NCBI RefSeq assembly: GCF_000281045.1
Contig: NW_008246129.1
Coordinates: 122,722-186,721 of the forward strand
Reading direction: 5' to 3'
DNA length: 64,000 bases
Source: Saprolegnia diclina VS20
Lineage: Eukaryota > Oomycota > Saprolegniomycetes > Saprolegniales > Saprolegniaceae
The notes beneath the pieces were generated by a model. The model did not search any database. It had not been told where the DNA came from and was given only the letters and a program-made list of their open reading frames with translations. The translations under genes were made by a program, and so were the position numbers. How positions within the stretch are numbered: the first letter of the stretch is position 1; the number at the start of each line of letters is the position of its first letter. Shown in pieces: positions 10,570 through 21,180 of this stretch.

Positions 10570-13065
10570 TTAGCCCAAGGTGCGGGCAATGTTGAGGACG
10601 CTCGCAAAGAGCGCGCTGGCCGCGAGCCCTTGCGTCGCATCCGACGCGAACGACGAGCCCGAGAGGAAGAGTGGGAACGCTGCGTGGCGGTCCGTGTGCA
10701 GCGCGAGGCCGACCTGGGCGCCGACCAAATGAGCAAATGGCGCCGACGACGACTGCAGTTGAATCTCAATGCGACCGTTTGCAAGCGTCGTCGTTGTGCG
10801 GGCGGCCTTGGGCAGCTGCGCAAACGCCGGCGCACAGCTTGCGACGTGCGCAATCACTTGGTCGATCGTCGTCACCGCCGTCGGGCACGGCGAGACCGGC
10901 GACCCGTTGATGGCGTCGGCGGCGTTCAGGTTGAGGCCGAGCTCGCGCGCGAGGAGCACCATCTTCTTGGCCGACGCGACGCCCGTGAGGTCGTCGAGCA
11001 CCTCGGCAGGCGCCATTGACGAAAACTGCGCCAAGAGCACGCTGCGAAGCGCCGCCTCGATGGGCGTCGCCGGCGCTTGGTCGAGCTCGAGGAGCAGCGC
11101 GTTCATGACCGAGCTCCACGAAGCCTCAATCTTGGTGATGCTGTCGCCGGTCTGGAGAAGGTTCTGCAGCGTCGAGAGAACGGGCACACCCATCCCGAGG
11201 CAGGCCTCCGTGTCCAAGACGACTTGGTTCTGGGAGGCCGTCTTGCGCAGCGAGAGGGATGCATCGTTGGCGACGTGGAGGTTGTTGCTCACAATGAAGC
11301 AGTCGGCGGCCAGCCAGCTCGGGTACTGCTTGATCGTCGCGTCGTCGCCCGAGACGTCCAAAACGAGCGCATACGGAATGTGGTCCGTATGCACGTGTTG
11401 AATGAAGCGGGCCATGTTAAGCGGCTCGGACGTGGCCGACGCGAGCGACGCTGCGTTGAAGCCCGTCGGGTGCAGCTGCATGTGGTCGCGGTCGGCCACC
11501 GCGCGAATGCGCAAGTCGACCTTGTACTTGCGCGCTAGCATGGCGGCTTGCGAGAGGATCTGCGTCTGGAGCGCGGCGCCGACCTTGGAATGCGCGCCAA
11601 GAATACCGATCGAAATGGTTTGGTCCGCAAGGAAGAACGCCGAGTGCACCGCCCGAAGCGCGGCGCCAGAGTCCTCGTAGCGCACGACCGCCGAGATGTT
11701 GCGCTCCGACGAGCCCTGGGAGATGCCGAGGATGTTGATGTCGGCGCGGCCAAGAGCGCCAAAGAAGCGCCCGCAGACACCGGGGGTTTGCGACATGTTG
11801 TCGCCGACGGCCGCGATGATGCTTACGGGCGACTCGAACGTCACGGCGTCAATGAGCCCGTGGTGGAGCTCCTTGAAAAAGGCGGCTTCGATCGCGTCCT
11901 TGGCGTCAACCGCGTTGGCCGCGGGGATCGCAAAGCAGATCGAGTGCTCGGAACTGGCCTGCGCAATGAGCACGACGTTGACCTTGATGCGGTCGAGGGC
12001 CGAGAAGAGGCGGGACGCGACGCCGTGGACGCCCACCATGCCAGTGCCCTCGAGGTTGAACATGGCGAGGTGATCGATCGTCGAGAAGCCGCTCACAATG
12101 TGCTTGGCGGTCGTCGTCGGCGACGTCGGCCGCCGATGAAAAATGCGCGTGCCCGGGTGCGTCGGGTCGAACGTATTCCGGATAAAGATCGGGATGCTCT
12201 CGGCGACGGCCGGGGCCATCGTCTTGGGGTGGATGACCTTGGCACCAAAGTAGGCCAGCTCCATGGCCTCCTGGTACGAGATCTGCGGGAGGATCTTGGC
12301 TTCCGGTACGCGGCGCGGGTCGGCGCTGTACACGCCGCTGACGTCGGTCCAGATGGTAATGGACGCGGCCTTGAGCACGCGGCCGAAAATGGATGCTGAG
12401 AAGTCGCTGCCGTCCCGCTTGAGCGTCGTGACAACGCCGTCGGTCGTCGAACAGATGAAGCCCGTGATGCAGAGGTGCGTCGCGTTGTGGAGTGCATCCA
12501 TCTTGGCCCGGAGCTTCGCGGCCGTGAGTTCGTACAAGACGACTGGCCCATGATTCGGATCAATCTCAACCGTAAGCACCTCGCGCGAGTCGATGAATGC
12601 GAACCGCTCCGTCTTGCCCGCAAGCTCCAAGTTGTGGTTGAGCACGGCCGTCATGATGCGCGCCGACCAGAGTTCGCCGTGGCCGCTCACGAGTTCCGTC
12701 ACGTTTTCGTTGTACGAGCGCATGATCGAGATAGCGTGCAGCAGTTCTTGAAGCGTCGCCAAGTCCTGCCGTATCTGGACAAGGATCGCGTCACCGACGT
12801 CTGGCGGTAGTAGCTCTGCGACGGCGGCCGCGTGCTTGGCCTCGATCTGGTCCACGATCGCTTGGATCGTTGACGTCTGCTTCGTCTTGGCGAGCTCGAC
12901 GAGCGAGATGAGGAGGTCAGTGACCTTGGGCTTGCCACCCATGGCCGACACGACGACCGCGATCTTGTCGCTCTCGACACCAGCGACGATGGCCTGGACG
13001 GCCTTCATGGCCTCGGCGTTCCCGACGGACGTTCCGCCAAACTTGTGTACGACGAAGGAAGGCAT
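10570..13065 (-). CDS. Bifunctional aspartokinase / homoserine dehydrogenase (HSD half divergent)
   Basis: An intronless 831-residue protein with the ThrA/AK-HSD layout. The aspartokinase domain (about 1-290) opens with VHKFGGTSVG and has TTLKRDGSDFSA. Two ACT domains follow (about 310-470). A homoserine dehydrogenase-like domain (about 480-831) starts at ISIGILGAHSKVG. Aspartokinase makes aspartyl-4-phosphate, the first step toward threonine, methionine and lysine; HSD makes homoserine. The kinase half looks intact. In the HSD half the conserved EPDPRDDL-G--D--K block reads AEVLDDLTGVASAKK, so the Glu and the catalytic Asp appear replaced, and the Lys expected after the Asn of the NKK motif is also missing. 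The start is the ATG at 13065; the frame stays open to 13167 but without an ATG. Confidence 0.9.
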   Translation of the reverse strand: MPSFVVHKFGGTSVGNAEAMKAVQAIVAGVESDKIAVVVSAMGGKPKVTDLLISLVELAKTKQTSTIQAIVDQIEAKHAAAVAELLPPDVGDAILVQIRQDLATLQELLHAISIMRSYNENVTELVSGHGELWSARIMTAVLNHNLELAGKTERFAFIDSREVLTVEIDPNHGPVVLYELTAAKLRAKMDALHNATHLCITGFICSTTDGVVTTLKRDGSDFSASIFGRVLKAASITIWTDVSGVYSADPRRVPEAKILPQISYQEAMELAYFGAKVIHPKTMAPAVAESIPIFIRNTFDPTHPGTRIFHRRPTSPTTTAKHIVSGFSTIDHLAMFNLEGTGMVGVHGVASRLFSALDRIKVNVVLIAQASSEHSICFAIPAANAVDAKDAIEAAFFKELHHGLIDAVTFESPVSIIAAVGDNMSQTPGVCGRFFGALGRADINILGISQGSSERNISAVVRYEDSGAALRAVHSAFFLADQTISIGILGAHSKVGAALQTQILSQAAMLARKYKVDLRIRAVADRDHMQLHPTGFNAASLASATSEPLNMARFIQHVHTDHIPYALVLDVSGDDATIKQYPSWLAADCFIVSNNLHVANDASLSLRKTASQNQVVLDTEACLGMGVPVLSTLQNLLQTGDSITKIEASWSSVMNALLLELDQAPATPIEAALRSVLLAQFSSMAPAEVLDDLTGVASAKKMVLLARELGLNLNAADAINGSPVSPCPTAVTTIDQVIAHVASCAPAFAQLPKAARTTTTLANGRIEIQLQSSSAPFAHLVGAQVGLALHTDRHAAFPLFLSGSSFASDATQGLAASALFASVLNIARTLG

Positions 13066-13899
13066 GGAGATGGTAGTGGGCGGTCGAGGAAGCTCGAGGT
13101 AACTTGTGGAATGGGCGGGCGGGACAACGAGGCTGGCTGCTTGCGCGATCTTGGCCGGCCGCCACAAGAAGTTCTCGTGGTCGCCAGCTGGAAAGATCCG
13201 TTATCCTGGTGAATGGTCCGGATCGCAACCACTTGACATTTGTATGCTCCACCACCTGGTGCATTCCCTCAGAAAGCAACCGCCAATGTGGGACAGCCGC
13301 ACGAATCAGAGACATTCCCTCACTCTGTCAGCAGAGACGAAGCGGATGCGCGTCACAGAACCAGCGCGGAACGTTAATTACACAATACCGTGTGCTCATT
13401 GGCTCCTGCGACTGGACTTCAGTGGCCGCGTGGTTTTTTGCACCCGGTAGGGGGGCCTACGTTTTGGAAGTGCCACCGTTGAGTCGACGCTGGTGGTGGC
13501 ACCACAACGACGATTCTAGAGGCTGCGCGTCACACAATGGGCTACTTCAAGGCCCGGCAACGCTCCTCCTTCCCGCAATAAGAAATGAGAGCATTCATCT
13601 CGGTGGTGATGAGAATTTCTGGCAATGTAGCAAGAAAGAGCCTTGAAGGGTTGAACCCATATGAGCGCCACCGGTGACACCCACGATGAGTTGACGGTAC
13701 CGGCGAACCGGCGATGGCGCGCCAACCAGCCTTGAAAGCGCGGTGCTGATGTTGAAGTGGGATTTGCAATCGGTCGCCGTCTGTTCCTTATTTCATGGGT
13801 CCCCCCACAGGACTGTTTTGGTAGTCCGCCCCCCACCCCTATGATATTCCGTGCAAGCTGCTTGGCTTCGGCGAGGGTCGAATCAAACGAGCAGCCACG
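13066..13899 (+). other. Divergent intergenic region between aspartokinase and the CX9C gene
   Basis: An 834-bp stretch that should hold the promoters of both flanking genes. A CCAAT box in reverse (ATTGG, 13398-13402) and a G run near 13448 are the only marked features. A 180-codon open frame on the + strand has no domain, no intron signals and unusual composition, and is not taken as a gene. Confidence 0.4.
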
Positions 13900-14249
13900 A
13901 TGAGCAGCGAAGTCCCCGTGATGTCGATGACGCCGACCCAGTTCGAGATGGGAGTGCGTCGCCGCTGCCAGCGACCACGATGGTCTAAGACATGTGCTTG
14001 TAGGAGTGCACGAAGCTGCAGCGCGAGTCGCTCAAGTGCATCGAAGGTAGGCAGCCATGGTACCGCCGTGGGCACTCACCTGCTCTCGCACAGAAAACTA
14101 CCGCCAGCGTGACAAGTGCAACGAGTTCTTTGAGCGCTATCGCGAATGCAAGAAGGTTGCAATTCAGCCACCTCGCTGCGACTGACACACTTCTATAGGG
14201 TCGCCACGCAGCCATCATTGCGGCTCGGCGAGCGGGCAAGCTGGACTAG
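13900..14249 (+). CDS. Twin CX9C (CHCH) mitochondrial protein, COX23/CHCHD7-like
   Basis: Four short exons (13900-13953, 14004-14046, 14094-14155, 14199-14249; introns 50, 47 and 43 nt) give 69 residues. The spliced product has two CX9C motifs, CTKLQRESLKC and CNEFFERYREC, spaced as in a coiled-coil-helix-coiled-coil-helix domain. Such proteins enter the mitochondrial intermembrane space by the Mia40 disulphide relay, and several (COX17, COX23, CMC1) assist cytochrome oxidase assembly. The third intron begins GTTGCA rather than the usual GTACG. If it is retained, the protein ends 10 residues after CKK at 14185; splicing gives the better basic tail GRHAAIIAARRAG. None of the exons stands out as an open frame on its own. 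Confidence 0.75.
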
Positions 14250-14342
14250 ACACGAGTTACAAACTCGCATGGAGGCAGCTGTCTGCGACTGCGGCTGTCG
14301 CGACCCCACAGCGACTTGTATTACATGGACAATGTAGCAATA

Positions 14343-17300
14343 TCATGCATCTTCGCGATTACCGCGCTTGGCTTTGAGTTCGTCCAGAAACGACATCTTG
14401 GGTGGCGTCGGTGCTGCAGTGGGCGCGCTCGGCGGCGCTGGCTCTGCTTTGTTGGCGCGGCGCTTGAGCTCGTCCAGAAAACTGGGACGTGCGCCCTCTT
14501 CGGATGTCGATGGCATTACACTCAGCGGCTTCGTCTTGAGCAGCGGCGATGCACACGGCGAACGCGAGTTGCGCCGGCGCTGAATCTCAGCGAGGTTGTT
14601 GGGCTTGGCGATATCATCCAGCAGCGTAGGCTCGATGATGGAAGGCCGCTTCTTCAGCAGCGACGGTGTCGTGGCCAGGCCCAGCATCTTGAGAAGCGCG
14701 TGAGACTTTGGCTGGGAGGCTGCCTTGGCCGGGACGTTTTCGACCGACTCGGCACTGCTAACCTCGTCGTCGGGCAGCGTTCGAGTGCTTTCGCAGCGAA
14801 CAAGGTCCTGCGTCGACTTGCGCGCGCAAAAGTCCGTCTGTAGAAAGTGCAAAACGTTGGGCGACGCCTTGACTGCGCTCACAGTGCGTATCTGACTCAT
14901 GACGTCGTGGACAGCCTTGACGCACGTTTCCTTGGGCGTGCGCTTGGGCACCACTACCTCCTTTGGTACAGTCATCGCCGCCTCCTAGGATATATGCAAT
15001 TCGTTTGCCGTCATGCGGAACGTTCAGTACCTCGGTTTTGGGAAACTCCTTGGACCGCTCAGCAATCGCATTGGTCAGCTCGTGCTTGCGCGCAAGGGCT
15101 TCTTCTTCAGCCGACAGCTTCTTGTGCATGGCGCGTTCCTTGGGCTTGATGTCGGGCGTCGACGAGAAGGGGCCGCGGATCACACCGTGACGGATCTCGG
15201 GCGGCAAAAGGCGAATGGCAGCGATCTCGTCGAGGTACTGCTCGTGGGTCGGACACGCAACTTGGATTGCGCGCTCTGCGATGACGATTTCGCTCTTGAG
15301 CCCATCGCGCTCCTTGCAGAGCGATTGAAAGATCTTTTTGGCTTCGTCGCTAGAGATTTGCGTCACGACACGTCACGTTCCTGATGCTTACCGAAGGCGG
15401 ATGAGCGTCGGCTTGCCAAAACTCTTGATGAGGTCGTCCGAGCGGCAATCTGTGTGTTGCAATCAACATCTTTAGCGCTATGCGGTTGTACCGTCCGAGA
15501 CGGCGTGGTATTCTGTCTTGGCGAGCGGGATCTCGTGCTCGACGAGCGCTTGCAAGCGTGCTTTCTTCTGCGCGAGTCGCTTGGCTTGAGTCTCAAACTT
15601 GGCGAGACGCTGCTTGATCTCGTCTTCTGTCGGGTACCGGTACACTGGATTCAAGAGCTGCTTGTCGCTCAGTGGCTTGAGTTTGACCTCAGCCCGCGCC
15701 CCTGCCGTCGCGTTGGGACCAAGTTTCGCATGCGCTGCACGCACCTTTGACGGGATCCCAGCCCGCCTTGACGGTCTCGCCGTGGTACTGCTGCACCAGG
15801 ACCTTGAGATGGGCAATGAAGCCCGCGCGCCACTCGCCCTTTCGACCTTCCTTGTCAAACTCAAAGGCGTCGGGCAGCGCGAGGTAAATCGCTCGCATCT
15901 CAGTGATGTCGTACCTGCGCCGACCATAGTCACCTTTAGCATTTGTGAATCGCACGTACATTTCGAGGTTGGTAAAGCACTGGGCCGTGTCGCCCGAGAT
16001 AAAATTGTCCCGCGCCTTGTCGACCTCGTGCGTGACGACCCACTGCAAGAGTCTAGAAAGGCCAGCAATGTGAGTTGAATGGATACGAATGACGTTCGCT
16101 GACTTGTTTTGTTTGAGGTAGTTGACCAAATCACGTGTGTAGAGCACGCCTGCCTGCTTGGCGGCATCCAGGAGCTGATCAACCGACATAGCCGCGATCG
16201 AGTCCGGAATGAGCGAGCACAGCCGCTCCAAGCACACTTGATTGTCGGCCAAGTGGTTGGCGCGCCATGCGTCTTCAAGCCGCTTCATTTCCCCGGGGTA
16301 TTCTACAGCCAGCTCCAGCCCAAACACCATCGCAAGAGAACGCACCCTTGGCGTTTTCGCGACGCGAGCGCCAGATTTCCATTTGCTTGAGCGTCGCGTT
16401 GATCTGGCGATCCTTGATCTGGAGCTCCCTGGCGCGGTAGCCCTTGAAGCTTTGGCAGAGCACGGTCGCGCGCTCCACGAGTGCGAGCAGCGTCTCGCCA
16501 GTGGCTTGGGTCACTTCATGGGCTGTCTGTTCCCACTTTAAAACAAGGATCTGCTGTTCAACGAGGTACCTTGAGTAGCTCCCGTGCAGCGGCAAGAAGG
16601 TCCTCCGTCGAGAATTTGGCAATCAAGGTCTGGAGCTTCTCGAGCATCGTTTCCGTGGCTGCAACGACGAGGGTTTGGGCGACGTTTTGCTTTAAGACGG
16701 CTTGTTTGAACTGCTCTTGGATGCTCAGCACGTCTTTCCGAAGGCAGTCCATGGACTGCACTTGCAGAATCGCCATGCTGCCTCGGCGCGTCGGTGACGC
16801 TGTCAGAGGCGCCTTGATGTCAGCAACAAGTTTAGGGTCCTCGACCTTGACCTTGAGTTCCCGAAGACTCTCTTGGGCCTTCGAGAGCTGCGCCTTGAAG
16901 GTTGCAATGTCCTTGGTGTGCTCGTGCAGCCCCCGCAGCAAGGTGTCGAGCTCTACATGCTAAAGTATAAACACCATTTCATGTTTGGAAGTACCTTTGG
17001 TGTACTCTTCCGTCGGTGAGTTGTGCAAGAGCGATTGTTCGTACAGGAGACGGTCATAGTCGGCCTCGGCCGTCGTAAGATGTCGATCTGCGACATCGAA
17101 TCCATTGGTCTTGGACGACTCGAGCTTCCACTACGGTTGTGCTGGAATCATGGAGCCGCGTCATTGAGCTACCTGAAGATCTTCGTCGCTCAAGCCCAGC
17201 GTCGACTTGAGCAAATCGATCTGTTCCATGAGCTGCCGGACTTTTGAATCATCTGCCTCAGCCGAGTTGAGAGCAACGGTCTTGGGCGTTGGAAACAAAA

Positions 17301-17931
17301 AGGGTCCGTCACCGTTATCGTCGAATGCAACTTCTTGCCCACGACCCTAATCCTCTGTTATGAAGCGATTCGACGAGTACACTAGTACCGGTGAGGTCCG
17401 GGGGCTATGTCGTGGCGTGCGCAGTGGGGCAACCCCTGGTCGCTTCTCACCACTGTGCTTGTCAAGGGCGGGCGCACACTTGCGTGAAACGTGCACGAGA
17501 ACGTTGCCTTCGCTCGTGAGACTGCGGCGGATCTTGCGGATCGTGGAGCGCACCGACGGCTCCTTCCCACGCCCTTGGGACATTGTCACTTTCGTCGTCG
17601 TGGACTCGCGGCGACCGCTTTGCGCGGATGCCGGACGACTGCCGCTGCGCGCCGGCGGACTCCGCGGTGACTCCTTCGTTTTAGTAAGGCCAAACATCTT
17701 GTGCACGTGATCTTTGTGGTCGAGGAGGTGCACGCCTTGCATGTAGAGGCGTGCATACGGTGATTCTTTCTCCTTACGTGGTAGCTTGACGTGCTCTCTC
17801 GGGAGCACAAAGGTGGTTTTGGACGGCGATCGGGCAGGATCGCCAATAAGATACGACGGCCGACGCCCGGGCGCTGATGCCGTGCTCTCTGTCTGGCTCG
17901 GTCGGCCAAACAGCTTGGCTGTCAGCGACAT
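14343..17931 (-). CDS. Large coiled-coil protein, unrecognised
   Basis: Ten exons run from the ATG at 17931: 17931-17389, 17346-17173, 17130-16995, 16952-16570, 16535-16346, 16302-15745, 15701-15492, 15449-15392, 15349-15022, 14984-14343. Introns are 34-43 nt. The spliced CDS is 3222 nt (1073 residues) with no frame break. The N-terminal ~180 residues are basic and disordered. The middle is predicted coiled coil, for example around LRELKVKVEDPKLVADI. A globular segment follows (around LLDAAKQAGVLYTRDLVNYL), then another coiled coil and a C-terminal tail with repeated FLDELKxR motifs (SFLDELKRRA, SFLDELKAKR). No known domain is recognised; a cytoskeletal or flagellar role is a guess from composition. 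The 37-nt intron 15021-14985 starts GTTCC and is the least certain. It is transcribed divergently from the HA protein, 113 bp away. Confidence 0.7.
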
Positions 17932-18044
17932 ACCGACTGTCCGTTTCCGCCTGTCTAAATCCGGTTACGCCTGTGATTGGTCAAAATCCAGGAAGATTTT
18001 TAGCCAGTCGTTGCACAGAAGAGCTCATCGAGCTTCATTTGCTC
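17932..18044. promoter_or_regulatory. Bidirectional promoter with CCAAT box
   Basis: Only 113 bp separate the start codons of the coiled-coil gene (-) and the HA-domain gene (+). ATTGG at 17976-17980 is a reverse CCAAT box, about 45 bp from one start and 65 bp from the other. Confidence 0.4.
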
Positions 18045-18635
18045 ATGCTCCTCCGACGCCTGCAACGCGGCTTGGCCGGCGCGGGCTTTGCCACCAAGGC
18101 TATCGACGTGCTCACGCCCAAGATGCGGCGCAAGATCGAATCGTTCGTCGAGATCGTTCGTGTCAAGCGCGTAGAGCAGGCCGCGACCTCGGACTACACA
18201 ATCGTGCCCACGACAATGCGGATTCCGAACGCCGAGCCGTGGCCCGCCGACTTCCGCGGCAAGTTCTTTCCATTCACGGACATTCGCAAGTTGCACCGTG
18301 ACGGCCTTCTTCCGCCCGACGTCGAGGCAGAGCTCGAGGCCATGCGGTTTGTCTGGGACGTGAACACGCTTAAATGGCAGCTCAAGATCGACGCGCTCAC
18401 GGTGTACAAGTCGATCTATGGCGATACGTACGTGCCGTACAAGTTTGTGTGTCCCGCCGAGGACCCGTGGCCCCGCGACACGTGGCACGCGCCGCTCGGG
18501 AAGCAAGTCTCTAACATCCTCAAGGACTTCCACAGCTCGAGACGCGTTAGGACCCAAGTGTTCAACAACCCGACTCCACGCCAAGCGCAGCTCATTGCAC
18601 TCGACTTTGATTGGGAGGGCTCGGGCTACAGCTAA
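18045..18635 (+). CDS. Helicase-associated (HA) domain protein without helicase
   Basis: An intronless frame. The chosen start is the ATG at 18045 (MLLRRLQRGLAG), giving 196 residues with an N-terminus that could act as a mitochondrial presequence. It holds one complete and one partial HA-type repeat: LEAMRFVWDVNTLKWQLKID followed by LTVYKSIYGDTYVPYKFVCP, then PWPRDTWHAPLGKQVSNI and LDFDWEGSGYS. These tryptophan-rich ~70-residue repeats (PF03457-like) sit at the C-terminus of some bacterial and plastid helicases, but in oomycetes they often stand alone; no helicase motif is present here. The frame is open upstream to 17877, but that part overlaps the divergent gene. Confidence 0.7.
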   Translation: MLLRRLQRGLAGAGFATKAIDVLTPKMRRKIESFVEIVRVKRVEQAATSDYTIVPTTMRIPNAEPWPADFRGKFFPFTDIRKLHRDGLLPPDVEAELEAMRFVWDVNTLKWQLKIDALTVYKSIYGDTYVPYKFVCPAEDPWPRDTWHAPLGKQVSNILKDFHSSRRVRTQVFNNPTPRQAQLIALDFDWEGSGYS

Positions 18636-18942
18636 ATGCACCATTTCTTGAACGACAGTGTGGTGATGCGATTTTTGCTCTTTGCGTCCAATGTTGCGTT
18701 GCATGTCTGAGAACGCCAGAGGCAGTAGCATCTCGCACACGGACGTGGCAGCGCGAGGAAAGACAGTTCACGCAACCATTACTGCAAGTAGCCACAGCCC
18801 GTTTTGGCCGTGAGGTCACTTCGTTTGACCGTCTACATGTACTGTCTGACGTGGCTAAACTTGTGAGCCAGCGACAACGACGACGCGTCAGGGTGCAATG
18901 TATCGAATCAATCAAGCAGCGTTTAACCTGTTGAAAAGTCTT

Positions 18943-20316
18943 CTAGTCGTCCTTTGCCGTCGCATCCAAAACAGCACTTGGAATGCACTCTTCCAGGGCC
19001 GTCTCCACAAGGTCCCGGAGCTCGGGTTGCTCGCCCTTGACGCTCCAGCGATTCGCAATATGACGCTTCATGGCCTTGCCGCCAAACTCGCCCCTATCAA
19101 AATATTAGATAAAGTATCCACTCGATCCATTGAAGCGTACAAGAAGAGGTTGAGAATCGGCTTGAGGAGCGTCGACGTCGGCATGGCGTACTCGCCGACT
19201 TCGCGCCGTTTTTTGCCCCACTTGGCCTGCAGGTCTTCGGCGTAGTCGAGGTACGTGGCGATGATTTCGCGCCGGGAAAAGCCCGGATTCTCGCAGTCAA
19301 AGAGCAGGCGATCCGCGTCGCGAAAGTTCCACGGGTTGTTGTACGCCGCGCGGCCAATCATGACGCCGTCCAGGTTGAGGTCCTTGTCCTACATCGTAGT
19401 ATGACGCGTCGAGCATCATATCGTGTGCGCGTACCTGGAGCAGTGCGTGGGCGTCTTGGATTGAACCGACGCCGCCGTTGAGCATGATGTTGAGATGCGG
19501 AAAATCCGATTTCAGCCGGCCAACGTAGCTGTAGTTGAGCGCGGGGATCGTTCGGTTCTCGTGCGGGCTCAGCTTGAGACCGTCGAGCCAACACTTGCGC
19601 GCGTGCACCGTAAAGTCCGTCACACCCGATGCGGCGACGGTCGACACGAAGCTGTGAAAGTGCTCGTAACTGCGCTTCAATATCAGGCTCGGTCCATTGG
19701 TCAACAAACGTACGAGTCGAGATCGTCGACACCGATGCGGCACTTGACTGTGATCGGCGTGGACGCAACTTGCCGAATCATTTCGTAGCAAAGGTCGCGG
19801 ACGAGCTCCGGGTTGAGCATAAGGCGCGCGCCAAAGCACTGGCTCGACACCTTGGGCGACGGGCACCCAACGTTGAGATTGATCTCGTGAAAATTGCCGT
19901 AGGTCTCGGCCATGCGTGCGACCGCTACAGCGTTGTGAGTCAGTTGTTCTGGGATGAAGGGCAGTCGTATTACTCCCGAGGCTCTTGACATCGTTGCCGC
20001 CGAGCTGGAGCGCCAGCGGGTGTTCAATGTCGTCATGACCGAGAAAGTAGTCCAGGTTGTCCTTCTGGTGCAGAAGCTACGGCGGTACAGACATGGCATC
20101 GTGAGCGCACGCAAGATTCACGCGTCAGTACCGTCTGATCGACGACCATCTCGGTGTACAAGAGCGTCTTGCGTGTGATCTGGCGCATCATGAAGCGGTA
20201 GTGGCGGTCTGTCCAGTCCATCTAGCGCGATAAGATGAGCCAAGTACGCTAGGCATATCCGCGGGTCGCACCATGGGGGCCACCGAGAGCCGCGTCGGAG
20301 CATAAGTCGATGCCAT
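18943..20316 (-). CDS. tRNA-dihydrouridine synthase, DusA type
   Basis: Seven exons (20316-20272, 20221-20132, 20076-19974, 19924-19714, 19669-19435, 19388-19141, 19093-18943; introns 44-55 nt) give 360 residues. Diagnostic motifs appear only after splicing: RLSVAPMMDWTDRHYRFMMR at the N-terminus, LLYTEMVV, PLALQLGGNDV, INLNVGCPSPKV with the catalytic Cys region, ITVKCRIGVDD, FTVHARKCWLDGL, LMLNGGVGSI-type FMN-binding loops and VMIGRAAYNNPW. DusA-type flavoenzymes reduce uridines in the tRNA D-loop, U20/20a in bacteria. The presence of this type in a eukaryote suggests an organellar or bacterial-derived lineage. The start is ATG 20316, giving MASTYAPTRLSVAP, with CCAAT (20399-20403) about 83 bp upstream. 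Confidence 0.88.
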
Positions 20317-20580
20317 TCGTCTCAAGAGCATGAACCAAGCTCGTCCGTCGCCTTGTTATTGGGAGAGGGCCAATTGCTGCGAGCAAAATCTCTACGGCCA
20401 ATCAAAACCTACCCTCAGGTTCTATGTCCAATCATACGTGGCAAAACGACCTTGCGCAAGGCCATTGGATAAAAATTGGTTTGCGATCCGCCCACGAAAG
20501 CCTACTTTGTGGAGGTCGCTGGGTCGTCTCGTGAACCAAGGAGCTGTACCCAAGTACTATTGTACATGTTTAGGATGGGA
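20317..20580. other. Short upstream region of the DusA gene, left flank of the transposon
   Basis: It holds several CCAAT/ATTGG boxes (20358-20362, 20399-20403 and near 20427) that fit a promoter for the DusA-type gene. The transposon lies 265 bp upstream of that gene's start codon. No gene is seen. Confidence 0.4.
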
Positions 20581-20589
20581 TGTCGTACA

Positions 20590-20934
20590 GAGTATTTTTC
20601 ACTTGGTCCCCATTTTGGCGATATATTATCAATTGGTCCCCAACTTTTTGCCAATATTATCACTTGGTCCCCAAGACATTTGATTGGTCGAAATAGGCCA
20701 AATTACGAAGCTGATTGGACGGAATCATAGTAATTCCTGCAGCCCAGCACGGTTGCCCTTGCACTAAATAGTGTCCAGACACGTTTAGCAGCTCACACTA
20801 TTTGATGTAAATATAACAAATAGTGTGCGTGACCGGGTAAGTGGGCCATTTCGAAGGTACCCCACCCCACCAGACCAGGATGGAGACCAAGCGGGTAGTA
20901 AACGTGATGCAAGGCAATAAGAGGCGGTGAAGCC
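20590..20934 (+). repeat. Left terminal inverted repeat (345 bp)
   Basis: Reverse complement of 22686-23030 with no mismatch seen by eye. It contains three copies of WTTGGTCCCC at 20601, 20631 and 20662 (30-31 bp apart), a perfect 11-bp palindrome arm pair (CACACTATTTG 20794-20804 / CAAATAGTGTG 20817-20827) and CACTAAATAGTG at 20762-20773. These are candidate transposase-binding sites. Confidence 0.9.
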
Positions 20935-21180
20935 AAGTGTGTTGGATACGAGGGAAATGCTAGAGTGAGCATCATGATCGCTAGCTATCCGCGAAGAGCT
21001 ATCGGGTGGCCATGAGGCACTCTGTACAAATGCACATACTGTGTCGTAGTTGTTCCGTCTATGAGGGACAATAGAACAGTTTATGACCCATCCGTCTACT
21101 GGTAAAACAAGAGCGTCCCTGAGATCTCCTATGCGGTAGATCTCTCGGTTATGCTAGCCGCCTGGTTTGTCAAACCCGGG

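Noticed and set aside
13104-13646. 180-codon open frame on + upstream of the CX9C gene
   Set aside because: No domain, odd Trp/Arg-rich composition, overlaps the aspartokinase 5' region and lacks intron signals. Treated as chance.
14094-14185. CX9C gene ending at TGA 14183-14185
   Set aside because: Splicing 14156-14198 gives a basic C-terminus more like the family, though the GTTGCA donor is unusual.
20580-20590. 10-bp target duplication (TGTCGTACAG)
   Set aside because: The terminal G is also the first base of the inverted repeat; the repeat ends match only if the duplication is 9 bp.
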